From Dissophora ornata (Eukaryota > Mortierellomycota > Mortierellomycetes > Mortierellales > Mortierellaceae), in assembly GCA_025201705.1 (NCBI GenBank), contig MU616571.1, positions 1 to 64,000 of the forward strand: DNA of 64,000 nucleotides, read 5' to 3'. Below are positions 9,293 to 19,529 of this stretch, piece by piece (position 1 is the stretch's first letter; each line of letters begins with the position of its first letter). The position numbers and the translations under genes were made by a program. The notes beneath the pieces were generated by a model. It saw only the letters and a list, made by a program, of their open reading frames with translations, searched no databases and was not told the origin of the DNA.

Positions 9293-12200
9293 ATGATCAA
9301 AAAGCTGCAAAGAGGTCCGCCTCCGCCTCCAAACCACCCCCACCAAGAACCTGAGAGTCAATTCAACCGCCTCTCAAATTCTTCTTCCTCAAACGCCCTC
9401 GTCTCCTCCACACACCCACCTTATGTCATCCCTATGGAGGATCTCAACCTTCATAAATCTGGAAGTGAAATCGAACATGACGCTCTCCCACCTGCCGTTG
9501 ACTACACCGGCGTTCAGCCCACAGCCCGTTATCAGTTCCGGGCTCTAGCGCGTCGAGCGCTCTCTTATCACCGTCGCCAACGAATCAATAACATGTGCTG
9601 CTTGGTCATCTGGCCTGTGCTCCTAGTCTTGTTGTGCTTCGTCCTTACAGCGATCACAGGAAGTGACAACATTAAGGGATTCAATGGTGTCGTTGGATTT
9701 TGTGTGAATGAGGCAAACCCACAGACAAGCCCAGCGTTTACGCTAGACCAAGTACCTTTTCCGCAAAGCGGGAATAAGCAGGTCGCTGCATGGTACCCAG
9801 GATCATTCTGGAACAGAAATTCGAACTCTATGCTGCCCTGTGTTCGTTGGTTTGGAGATTCGTACCCGTTCAAAGCTCCTTATGAGAACGTTAGTGCTGC
9901 AGACGCTGCTATTCCGGACAGGTAAACACTGCGCAATCCTCTGTATATTGCAGGTATTTTGATAGTTTGTCCACCCACTATGCTAATCGTTATTTTTCGT
10001 ATGTTCCTCATTCGACGTTTTAGCTACTATACACCGCCACCCGCCACTGGCTGGTTCAACCTCGAGAAAATTGAAGATGCTTGGTTCAAGGCCAGCACCT
10101 CATCTGACGGCATGTTACGTTCACCTGCGCTATGGAGTATGCCGACGATTAACCAGACTGTCTACTACACAGCTGCCAACCCCCAGATCGCTCAGATCCT
10201 TGGCACAGTTCCCAATGTCACCCGGTCATTCTCTTCCCCGACTTGGCCTCCAGCCAACGCAAGTATCATCTGGAACACCACTGCGCCCGGTGTCAATCTT
10301 GGAACGGGTCTCTTTGGCGCGATCCGCGTGCGCTATGCTAGTCAAAATGACTTTAAGGCCGTGACTTTCGCCAATGGCTCCAACTCGTATGAACCTACGA
10401 CAGATTACTCGTCCCAGTCATTCGTTTCTGTGGCAGACCAGGCAACGATGGACAAGACTATCTCGGATATGATCACCAACATGGCACAGAATGGCGTTTA
10501 TGACGACTCGAGACTGATGCCCTTTGGAGGGATGAACTATGATGTCTTGAACATCACCGCACAACTCAGAGCAAAGATCACGATGCAGTTTGGTCAGCCA
10601 CCCTCGTCCGATTACAGCTACGGAGCGAGCACGCCTCCTGGGTTGCGACAGATTATTTCAATGACGCAGCTTACGAACGCGATCGTGAAGACGAAATATG
10701 CTGGGCAGTATGTGATTTCGCAGGGGGTGAGGGCGCTCCCGTTCGAGTTCAATACGGATAGCAGCAAAGGCTACTTTTTGAATCAGATGTCAGCATATCT
10801 GTTTCCGTTTGGTCTTTCGTTTTTATTGCCAACGTTCGTGTCAATCTTGGTCCAGGAAAAGGAAGATCGCCACCGCATGATGATGGCCATGGTAATTATT
10901 ACGACAGGCAATACTGTTCGGATCGTAAATGAAAAATGTGCCATCTTGATCACTAATCATCACTTCTTGACACTTTTAGAACGGTCTCAGGCCAGTCTCC
11001 TACTATCTGGCTCATTACGTCGAATTCTTTACGATGCAAATGATCCTCAGTCTCTTCTTCTGTCTCACCTGCGTTGCCATCTCGTCTCAATTCATTCTCC
11101 GCACTGACCCCTCTATCATAATCGTTCTACTCATTATCTGGTCTCACGTTCAGACCACCATGTCCTTTCTCATCGCAACCTTGTTCTCAAAAACTCGTCG
11201 TGCCACATTGATCGTCTACTTTTTTGTCGCGATTACTTGCATCATGTCCAGCATCGCGAGCCAGATCTTCAAGGACGGAAAACCTTTTGCCTGGTATATC
11301 CATCCAAGCTTCTCGTTCTTCAACATCTTGTATGTTGGTATTCTGCATTCCAGCCGAGTCAATGGATTGTACCCGTTGACTTGGTCAGATTTTGCAGCTG
11401 GCACAGTCTTGTTCAAGTGTTTGATCCTGATGATTGGCGAGAGTATACTCTTCCTTCTCTTGACATTGTAAGCTACTCATTGCATTATCGTCATCGCTAT
11501 TTTTGACTTGCATGAATCCCGCATCGATGAGATAGATACTCATATCCAATTGTAATGCCATCTTTCACAGTTACATTGACGCTGTGGCTCCTTCTGAGTA
11601 CGGTGTTCAGAAGCCCTGGTACTTCCCTATCACCTCCCTCTTCAGGAGGCGCTCCTCCTCTCGCCATCACGCTTCACTCTCTTCCACTCCCTACGCCCAT
11701 GGCAGTGAGGACATTCTCGAGGATGCTGATACCGACGTCTATGCTGAACGCGACCGTGTCCAAAACCAATACGACCCTGTCAAGACCCCACTAATCATTC
11801 AGAACCTCTTCCATCGCTACCGCGGCAAAGTGGAGCCGGCCCTGAAAGGCTTGTCCTTTGGTGTTGAGACCAACACAGTCCTTGGTCTGCTTGGTCCCAA
11901 CGGTGCCGGTAAATCAACATTGATTCATCTTTTGACTGGGCTATACAGTCCGACTTCTGGAACTGCCTGCGTCGCGGGAGCGAATATTCGTACAGACATG
12001 TCCACTGTCCACGCAAAGATTGGAGTATGCCCACAGCACGACATCCTCTGGGGCGACTTGACCGTTGCAGATCATATGTTATTTTATGCTCGCATGAGAG
12101 GCATCCCCCCAGCGCTGGAGCAACAGGCCGTGACCTATGCCATCGCCTCGGTCTCCCTCACCAAATTCCGTGACCGTCAGATCAAGGGCCTCAGCGGTGG

Positions 12201-12798
12201 CGAAAAACGTCGTGTTTCGATCGCAATTGCGTTGTTGGGTGACAACTCTGTAATCTTCTTGGACGAGCCCTCCACTGGACTCGATCCCGCTGTCCGCCGC
12301 ATCATCTGGGATATCATCAACCGCGTCAAGGTCAACAAAACTGTGGTCTTGACGACCCATTCAATGGAAGAGGCTGATATCCTTTCGGACCGGATCGCGA
12401 TCATGACGTTGGGTCGGTTGAGATGTATTGGCACCAGTTTGCATTTGAAGGAGCTGTATGGGTCCGGGTTTAGGTTGAATATTTCGAGCAAGCCAGGAAA
12501 GTTGCAGGAGGCATGCGAGAGTGTTGAGAAACAGATCTTGAAAGGGTTCAACTTCAGAAGGATCGACAAGTTTACAAACGCGACCACTTATGAGTTTGAT
12601 CCTCAACAGCAGGACCGACAGGGTCAAACAGCAAGCACTGGTCAGTTGTCGAGGGTCTTTTCGTGTCTGTCACAGGCAGGCATGTTCCCTGCCATCGAAG
12701 ACTGGGGTTTGAGTCAAACAACGTTGGAAGATGTGTTTATCAAGATTGTGACAGAGGGCGACTCTGCAATCGCATTGCCTGCGATCGTGTCGCCTTGA
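9293..12798 (+). CDS. ABCA-type half ABC transporter
   Basis: Model: join(9293..9921, 10024..10891, 10980..11467, 11571..12798), 1070 aa; all junctions are in phase. A Pro-rich cytosolic N-terminus precedes a first membrane helix (residues about 101-122, CCLVIWPVLLVLLCFVL), then a long loop with several N-x-S/T sites, then a membrane block after the ABCA-like signature MMMAM-NGLRPVSYYLAHY, which only appears after splicing. The single nucleotide-binding domain has Walker A GPNGAGKST (about 770), signature LSGGEKRRVS (about 869), Walker B VIFLDEPSTGLDP (about 889) and the switch His in TTHSMEEAD. Animal ABCA proteins are twice this size, so this is a half transporter that must dimerise. Relatives move lipids; the substrate here is unknown. 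The first intron (9922-10023) could instead be read as two very short introns, which is less likely. Confidence 0.9.
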
Positions 12799-13648
12799 TG
12801 GCGTCCAATAGGAAATACAAGTCAATTGACAGACACACCTTGTTTTACGGTCCTATTGATCAAACCAACGGTTAGACCGAAACGACGTCTTCGTACTTGT
12901 AAAATTAAAAGCATCAACAATAGACTTCGCTATAGAGCTGTCAGAGCCATAGGACTGGATTGGCGACCATGTATCGCTTCAACGCGTGGGGTGAGCCCCA
13001 GGTACGCGCTATGGTATTCAAAGGAGGAGAGTTTGGGTAATTCTCGAACTATCTCTCTCACCCCATTTCTCGCCGTCCTCTTGTGGATAGCGGGAAAGCG
13101 ATAGCAACCATAAAGAAGCTCGTGGAAACAAGGAAAGGCAGAGAAGCCAAGCAAACACTGGACGTGGTCTGAGGAGTGAGGAAAAGAAACGTCGAGAGAG
13201 TGTACCGGCTGTGGAGAGAGAGAGAACAGAAAGACAATTTGTACTTTCCTGAAGCGTCCTATGGTGGCGAATGGAGAGGGAGAAAAGAAAAGGAAGAGAA
13301 GAGAAGAAAGAGGATGGGAATTCAGCATTTCGGTATCTTGGATCAGAAGCTAGGATACACCAGTGTACAGTGTATTGGCATCCATTGTCCTGGTCAATCG
13401 ACGTGTTGGTGATTGTTTATATAGAGAGAGGCATTCTCTAATTGCATGTACCCTCTTCTTCTTTTGGTGGCATCGCATTGAATTTTTTTCCACATCATCT
13501 TCTCCTCCATCAACGATCAGCAGAACTCTATACTCAAGGTACCGAGCAGCATCTCTTTGCAACTTCCTCGTAGCCCTGCTTCGTTGTCTCCCATTAGCTG
13601 ACAACTATAACCTCCGACATACACTCATAATTCGCTCTTCTTCCACAG
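12799..13648. other. Region upstream of OST4, mostly dispersed repeat
   Basis: Between the ABC transporter stop and the OST4 start. Most of it is repeat copy 1 (12829-13373). The remainder (13374-13648) is AT- and pyrimidine-rich and should hold the OST4 promoter. A polypyrimidine stretch ending in CAG directly before the OST4 ATG could be the acceptor of a 5' UTR intron. Confidence 0.5.
12829..13373 (+). repeat. Dispersed repeat, copy 1
   Basis: This segment is similar over most of its length to 26921-27642, in the same orientation. Shared landmarks in order: GTTTTACGGTCCTATTGATC; the CGACCATGTATC block with a 23-codon open frame ending in TAA; CCTCTTGTGGATAGC; CACTGGACGTGGTCTGAGG; GAGAGAGTGTACCG; CTGAAGCGTCCTATGGTGG; and CATTTCGGTATCTTGGATC. 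Copy 1 lacks about 146 bp that are present in copy 2 and a further short block of about 30 bp. No terminal inverted repeats or target-site duplications were found by eye. The element lies about 275 bp upstream of OST4. Confidence 0.8.
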
Positions 13649-13756
13649 ATGATGAACGATAACCAACTCACGGCATTTGCCAACGGCCTCTGCTGCCTCG
13701 CTATGATCCTCATCGTCGGCTACCACTTTGTTTCCGTCAACTCCAAGTCAGCATAA
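13649..13756 (+). CDS. OST4: OST4, oligosaccharyltransferase subunit 4
   Basis: A 35-codon frame, too short for normal gene calling. The protein begins MMNDNQLTAFANGLCC, continues through a hydrophobic helix containing AMILIVGYH, and ends VSVNSKSA. This is the layout of Ost4, a single-helix ER membrane miniprotein of 36-37 aa in yeast and human: M-I-x-D-x-Q-L at the N-terminus, A-N/A-I near position 10, then the helix and a Y-H motif. Ost4 stabilises Ost3/Stt3 in oligosaccharyltransferase, which transfers the glycan to asparagine in the ER lumen. ATG 13649 or 13652 may start it. It lies downstream of repeat copy 1 and tail-to-tail with the RRM gene. Confidence 0.88.
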   Translation: MMNDNQLTAFANGLCCLAMILIVGYHFVSVNSKSA

Positions 13757-14102
13757 TGGGAAAATTCAGCAACTACAACCTCAAAGCCGTATGACCGCGC
13801 GATCACACAACCAGGGATAACTAGTGTCGCGACACAACCCCATGGAGACACACGCTGGCGACGCTGCATTGTCAGACACTTATACACTCCTTTGGCGAAA
13901 ATAAATACCCTCCGTCATCTCACTCAAGAAAGGCGACATGTCGCGTCTGCAATAAACATAGTGTGAAGCTGTTCACTTCCGAGTGGAAAAATTATAATAC
14001 ATTGAGGGGCGTCTGCCAATATATACAGAAGAGTAAAGAGTGAAGAGAGTAAAGAGTGAAGAGAGTAAAGAGTGAAGAGAACTTGGTCCATCGCTCTTGC
14101 GT
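13757..14102. other. Convergent 3' region with tandem repeat
   Basis: 346 bp between the OST4 stop and the stop of the RRM gene on the other strand. It holds the 16-nt tandem repeat at 14028-14081 and otherwise nothing recognisable. Confidence 0.6.
14028..14081. repeat. 16-nt tandem repeat, about 3.4 copies
   Basis: The unit GAAGAGAGTAAAGAGT occurs twice in full and twice in part (the first copy lacks two bases). It sits 21 bp past the stop of the RRM gene, in its 3' UTR. Confidence 0.9.
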
Positions 14103-16233
14103 TTAAAGGTCGTCGTACTTCAGGATCTGACGTCCGCCACCTCGAGCTGCAATGGCCGCTCGTGGATCCACACCAACAGGAGGAAACGCGGTCGTTGGTT
14201 TGGGAGGCAGTTTCGGCGATCGAGGGCGAGGTGGGAGCTGATGGATCGGTCGCAATGGCTTGTCAGGCGAGGCAAAGCCGGAAGGGGATGACGGGCCACG
14301 AGTCCCATAGGCACCAGCTCCAGCGGCACTGCCGCTTGTGTAGGGAGGGCTTGCCAGGGGTGTGTGAACAGAGTGAGAGCCAGATCCAGGGCCCAGAATC
14401 GTCTTGGCGATTGCAGCAGCCTGCTTGTGCTGCTCTTCCTCCATTCTTGCCAACTCGCCATCCTCATCCATCCAAGCTACTCCTGCAAATCCATTACGGT
14501 TCCTCTCTGGGATCTTGGCTCTATTCACCCGGATTTCCGTGCCATCCAACTTGATTCCATTCATCTGCTCCAATGCCATTTTCGCTGCCTCGGGTTCCTT
14601 GTAGGTAACAAACCCAAAGTCCTTGCCCTCGACCAAGTTCATGTCTTCGATGTCGCCGAATGGCCCAAAGGCAGTCCGAAGACTGGTTAGCGAGATAGAC
14701 TCGGGCAGATTGCCGACATAAATCTTTGTTGGATAAAAAGCAGTATCAAGATACCGACTGGCAGCTAAATATGGATCCGCTTCCGAAGCGGAGGTGCCTG
14801 GTCCGTCAGCTCGATAGCTGCCATAGTCAGAACGACGGTCCCGTTCATACTCTCGATCGCCCTCGCGTCTCCTGTAATAATCACCCCCCCTCGCATGTGG
14901 ATAGTAAGGGCTGATAGAACGAGATTGAGAGCGACGACTGTTGCGTCTTTTGGGGGATCGCGAACGCGAACGCAAGCGGTAGCGAGGTTCGTATCGGTCA
15001 GGGTTACTGTACGGATGGCGGTAGTCCTCCTCGTACTCGGACCGGCATCTTCTCCTCGAACGGCTTTTGTTTTGTTTTGTAGCAAGAGCAAGAGGGATGC
15101 CACAAACCGCATAGCTCGTGAGTTTCCTTAGTTGTGAAAATGAGACCATCATGACAGGAAGGCACATATTAGTGTCTATCTGAGATGCGACTTACTTGCT
15201 ATCATTTCCATAGTCGGAGCCTTCATCCGAGGATTGGTGACGGGAGCGAGGAATTGAGCGGCCATACATGTCCAGTACCATTTCCTCGTTCTCATCCACA
15301 CTTCCAGCCCTGCTGTGGAGATTGTGGGTCATATCGCGCACGCGCTGCACTGGTCGCTGCTGAGACTTGTCGCCAGTGTCCTGTTTAGTTGAGCTCTCGT
15401 TCCTGGGAGAGGGAATAGGCGTTGGGGGCGTAGCTGTGATAGGGCTTTCAGCCATATTATGGCTCGGCGTCGATGTGGAAGAGGCCACAGAAATAATAGA
15501 GAGCTGCCTTCCGCGAACCGACTCAGCACTTGAGCTCGAGGCATTGTCCTATTCCACCAGGTGCGTATGTTAAAACACAGAAGTGGCAGTGACGAAGCAA
15601 GCTGTTTTTCCAGGGCGCCATTTCTTTGGTTCTGCATCATTCATCCAATGATGCTTCGCCATGCCTCCAACAAAAACGCATGCCGGACTTACAAAGTTCT
15701 GGGCATTCCTTCGGCCATCCTCGTGTCCACTTGACTGCGTCGCGTTACGCATCGCCATTGAGGAGCGCTTCAGTTTTTTCTCGGTTCCTGGATTGGTAGT
15801 AGTATCATCAGCACCTCTGGGACTGGTGACGGCAGATGCGTGTGACGATGTACGGTTGACGCCCGCAGGCCGGTCTGAGGGAGTTGATCTCTCTGCGCGC
15901 GTTCTTTTTCCTGCAGTGTCATTACGAACACCCCCTACGCCTCCTGTAGGGATGTTGACTCCGGCCAGCGCAAAGATGTCGAATACCTGGTTCTCCTTTG
16001 CCTTTGCTTCTTTGAGCTCCTTCTCCTATTTCCCAAATTCGGGGGTTTAATCGACCATGCACGACGCGTCATGTTAGGAGAATCGAACTTGATGGAACGT
16101 TTTGTTTGGGAAAACAACAACACTGGACGCTGCGCGAACATCGAAAAAAACGACGAAAAAGGAGCTGAGGGTATGGGCATACCCGCTTCATCAGCTGCAC
16201 CAACGCGAATTTTTCCTGCAACTTTTCTTCCAT
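14103..16233 (-). CDS. RRM protein resembling NELF-E
   Basis: Model: complement(join(14103..15063, 15196..15548, 15693..16025, 16183..16233)), 565 aa; all phases agree. An N-terminal charged coiled coil (MEEKLQEKFALVQLMK, then KELKEAKAKE) is followed by low-complexity Ser/Thr/Pro sequence and an RS/RD/RE-rich stretch (residues about 250-330). One RRM follows at about 357-430, with RNP2 KIYVGNL and RNP1 KDFGFVTY. The C-terminal tail ends RQILKYDDL. This order matches metazoan negative elongation factor E: leucine-rich N-terminal helix with an E-x-LQ-x-KF pattern, RD repeats, RRM, and a tail with a QIVYSDD motif. NELF-E helps pause RNA polymerase II. The alternative is a generic SR-like splicing factor. 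The RRM is certain, the NELF-E assignment tentative. Confidence 0.7.
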
Positions 16234-16989
16234 GATGAATATGTCCTGTTGGCTGCTGTGTGGTCCTGCACTAGGATAGTTTATTTCGAACTCCTCTTTT
16301 CCTAGGTCGATGGAGGCTCGGTGGCGCGTCAAGAGAGTCTCGAAACTCGGGGTAAGATGAGCAGGAGTGCGGAAATAAAAACCAATGCAACAGCGACAAC
16401 AGACAAAACAAAGAAAGGTCCTGATGATGATGTCAGGCGAAGGCGGGTGTGTGTGCAATTGGCCGAGCAAAGGGCGAGGTTGCTGGAGGGAGCGAGTGAA
16501 GGTCGGTCTGTGGCAACGGACCAGAGTCGTCACATGCTCCGCAGACGACGCGAGACTCGAGTCCCAATGGTCACGTGAAATTGCGTCCCGTGCACCGTGA
16601 AACGACAATTGCGATACGCGACGACATTTCCAGCCAACTTTTATCCCACTTCCTCATCTTCCACACGCGTTTATGAGGTAAACAGTTCTAATAGCTATGT
16701 CGATTGGCAGGATTTAACAACGAACTACAACAGCAAACAGCCCACATGTAGATCCGTGTATCACAGGCAACGCCACGCAAAAACAAACAAAGAAATGCAA
16801 AACGTGCTCCGAAGGTCAAGTGGCGGACCCATGGGCTTTTAATTGATTGCGCGCCTTGACTGGCTTTCCCCATAGACCCAGACAATTTCGCCGTCAACAA
16901 TTCGCGTTAATTACATTTTGCATGGGAAGCTGCGGCTCTCAAGAAGACCTCTTTGATTGAATGACAGAAAACAACAAGGGACTAAAAAG
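16234..16989. other. Intergenic upstream of the RRM gene
   Basis: 756 bp between the RRM-protein start codon and the beginning of the carboxypeptidase relic. Short open frames overlap the 5' UTR of the RRM gene but look non-coding. No repeat or RNA gene was recognised. Confidence 0.5.
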
Positions 16990-18420
16990 GAACACAACCC
17001 TCTCGGTCGAGGCTTTGCCAACGAGCGCCTTCAGCCGCCGCCCTCGTTCTCCGCTCACCTCGTCAACCAAGTCTTATGACTAACACCGTGTTGTTTGTAT
17101 CAATATCCAAAACGAAGACCAACCCAAGACCCTTACCGAGAATGAATACCCACTCTGTTTCGACTACTTCACGCATGCCAAGAATGTCGGCGGCCATATC
17201 GACGTCTGCATAGCACCCGAGAATTTCAAGAAGTTCCAGGGTCGAGGATTGGACTATGGGACTCTGATCGAAAACTTGCAGACTGTATTGGATAATGAGC
17301 AAAAAGGGAATGAAGAGGTTTGGATATAATTGGAGGCCAAAAAGACGACGAAGAGATTGTTTGAAACAGTGGTTGTGGCGGACGATTGGCTCGCTAGGTA
17401 CCATTCAGATGTGGGTCATCAAACTTGGCTGAATACACAGATCCAGAATTATGGATCGTCAGCGCTGGCCAGGGCCGCGATCAGGCTGATGTTAAGATCG
17501 AGGCTCGAGCCAACAATTTCATAATTCACAGCACTGCCTACAGTTTTATCGTATGGCTTCATATTTTGGCGAGTCGAGGATATGTTAGTTTTTAAGAATC
17601 GTTATTCATGCATTATTCATGCTTGTTTGCATTCGCACCTCCCTCTTCGATGCATGTAGTTCTCAGCACAGTCTCGAGTGGGTCAGCGGCTCTGTGGTGG
17701 GGTAGACTAAATCATTGGCCAGCTTCTCACTGACAACGATGCGCGTTTGGCGAAAGTACGCCTTTAATATCATCCCTATCGCGAATCCTGATGGCTTTTT
17801 TATCAGTCAGACTACAAACCACATGCATCGCAAGAATGCTCAGTTGAATGGCGGATGCATCGGTACTGACAGTGCGTTAGAGGTTCATAGTTTTCGCGAT
17901 CTGCCTTAATGCTGCTCGTAATATTGAATACTGGCACGCTCGTCTTTTTCTTCGCTAATGACATAGCAGCCAACCGGAACTGGGACTTCCACTGGAGCGA
18001 GGACGGCTCTTATACATACCTCTGCGCCAACGATTACATGGCATTAACACTTTCTCTTCTTTCGAGGTCACCAACATTGGCCCTTACCTCAAGAACCTCC
18101 TAACGTGGTCTCTTACATCGATTTCCACTCCTACTCTCAATTGTAGATGACCCGTAGCACGCCTCCCCACAACTGCGACTCTCACATGAAACCCCCGGCT
18201 GACGGCGCTGTGTCTGCGCTGCAGGTTGTCAATAGTGTCCAGTTGCGGCTAGCGGCATTTACAATACGATCTCTCCTGACTCTGGTAGCTTGACTGACTA
18301 CGTACTGAGTGTTGGTGTAGGTGAACCATTCGTTGTCGAGCTGAAGGCACGGGCGCTTACGGCTTCAGCTTACCCTGCGAATCAGATAATTCCCTTAATC
18401 CAGGAAGTGTGAGCCACACT
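16990..18420 (+). pseudogene. M14 carboxypeptidase pseudogene
   Basis: A decayed copy of the gene at 19530-21134, matching it in all three exons and in intron sequence, so it arose by DNA duplication and not through RNA. The exon 1 match (about 16990-17330) contains in-frame TAA codons near 17080 and 17327. The zinc-ligand motif HSREW has become HSLEW and is followed after eight codons by TAG. The exon 2 match keeps IIPIANPDGFFISQT, and the exon 3 match keeps NRNWDFHWSEDG before drifting. The start codon and signal peptide are lost. It is in the same orientation as the intact gene and about 2.6 kb upstream of it. Confidence 0.9.
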
Positions 18421-18602
18421 CACTAGCATTCTTGATATCTGCAGACGCAGTAAGAACGCTGAAGGCATGCCACAGAGCGTGGCAAGGCAGTCGAAGACGC
18501 CAATACTTATAAATAGCATTATGTAAACAAAGTGTTAAATACGATATGCGATGCAGACATTCTTCTCTGTAGCTCTAAACGTGGTGAACAAACGAACCCC
18601 TG

Positions 18603-18681
18603 AGCTTTCCTTCCTCCACACAAAAACAAAAGTGCACATGTAGCAACAAGATTTACTCTTTGGCCTCCACCTAATCCTCCC
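18603..18681 (-). pseudogene. Relic of the ALG1 3' end
   Basis: The 79 bp resemble 21703-21780, the last codons and start of the 3' UTR of ALG1. Both contain CTTCCTCCACACA, then GATTTACTC. Read on the minus strand the last codons are E-D-stop-V-E-A-K-E-stop, compared with EGEVEAEE-stop in ALG1. It lies downstream of the carboxypeptidase pseudogene exactly as the ALG1 end lies downstream of the intact carboxypeptidase, so one duplication probably included both. Confidence 0.7.
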
Positions 18682-19529
18682 ACCGCAACTCATGTCTGGA
18701 CAGGACACACACAAGATGAGCTATTACGCCCCCACTTGTTTATCATTAAAACATCTCGGCAAACTCCATCACGCATCCGCAGTCATACACAACTACAAGT
18801 TACATTGCGACTTTGAACAGCATCGGGGCAGAGGGACAACAACGTAGAAGACAAATCACCTGAGCCGGTGACATATGGCATTAGTTGCTAGCAAAGGATT
18901 CGGGAGTGCTTAGATTGCACGCGACGGGTTGAGGCTCTAGCCCATCAAAGCAGTATATGGTGGTTGAATGGATGGTCCGCCAGTTCAACTGGTCCAAAGG
19001 AATAGTCGAGAGAGTAGGTTATTCGAAGCCTCGGCAAGAGTGTCCCAAGAGCGCCTAGAACGTTCCGACCCATCAAAGATTGGCACAATGTCACCGCATA
19101 AAGACAAAGATTGTTTGTAATGTATTTAGTAGGGACAACTGCACGCCAGATGATGAAAACTAGATCTGACAGGGAATACGACAGCCGCCACGATAGATCT
19201 AGGCTGCTCCACACAGAATACGTGCAGAAATCAAACAATAAAAACTTACGATTAGAAGTGTTATTGATAAATAAGGAACTGTGTACGACCGGAAAAATGG
19301 GAAGAGGACATGCATTGCGGTAGGATTATAAACGCCAATTCATGCCGCGGCGAAAAAACCTGCCGTTCACAACCTTCCTTCCTTTATACGGTCCGAGAAA
19401 AATTCGGTACTGTATAAAAGCATCGCGCTACCCCTGGATCATCAGTCGCGTCGACAGCTGTACTTCCTCTCCTCTCCTTTCTTACTCTGCACCATACTCC
19501 CTCACTCTCATCGCCCTTAGTTTATAACG
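18682..19529. other. Intergenic, carboxypeptidase promoter
   Basis: About 850 bp between the duplicated relics and the intact carboxypeptidase. No gene was recognised. The last 120 bp hold a strong TATA box (19413-19420) followed by a pyrimidine-rich leader. Confidence 0.5.
19413..19420 (+). promoter_or_regulatory. TATA box of M14 carboxypeptidase
   Basis: TATAAAAG occurs 110 bp before the ATG at 19530, followed by a CT-rich leader. The pseudogene copy shows no counterpart. Confidence 0.6.

Noticed and set aside
9954..9998. Possible extra 45-nt exon in the ABC transporter
   Set aside because: It would require introns of 32 and 25 nt, below plausible size. One 102-nt intron with a TGCTAAT branch site also keeps the frame.
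16597..16842. 81-codon open frame upstream of the carboxypeptidase relic
   Set aside because: No start context, family resemblance or coding bias; it is probably intergenic.
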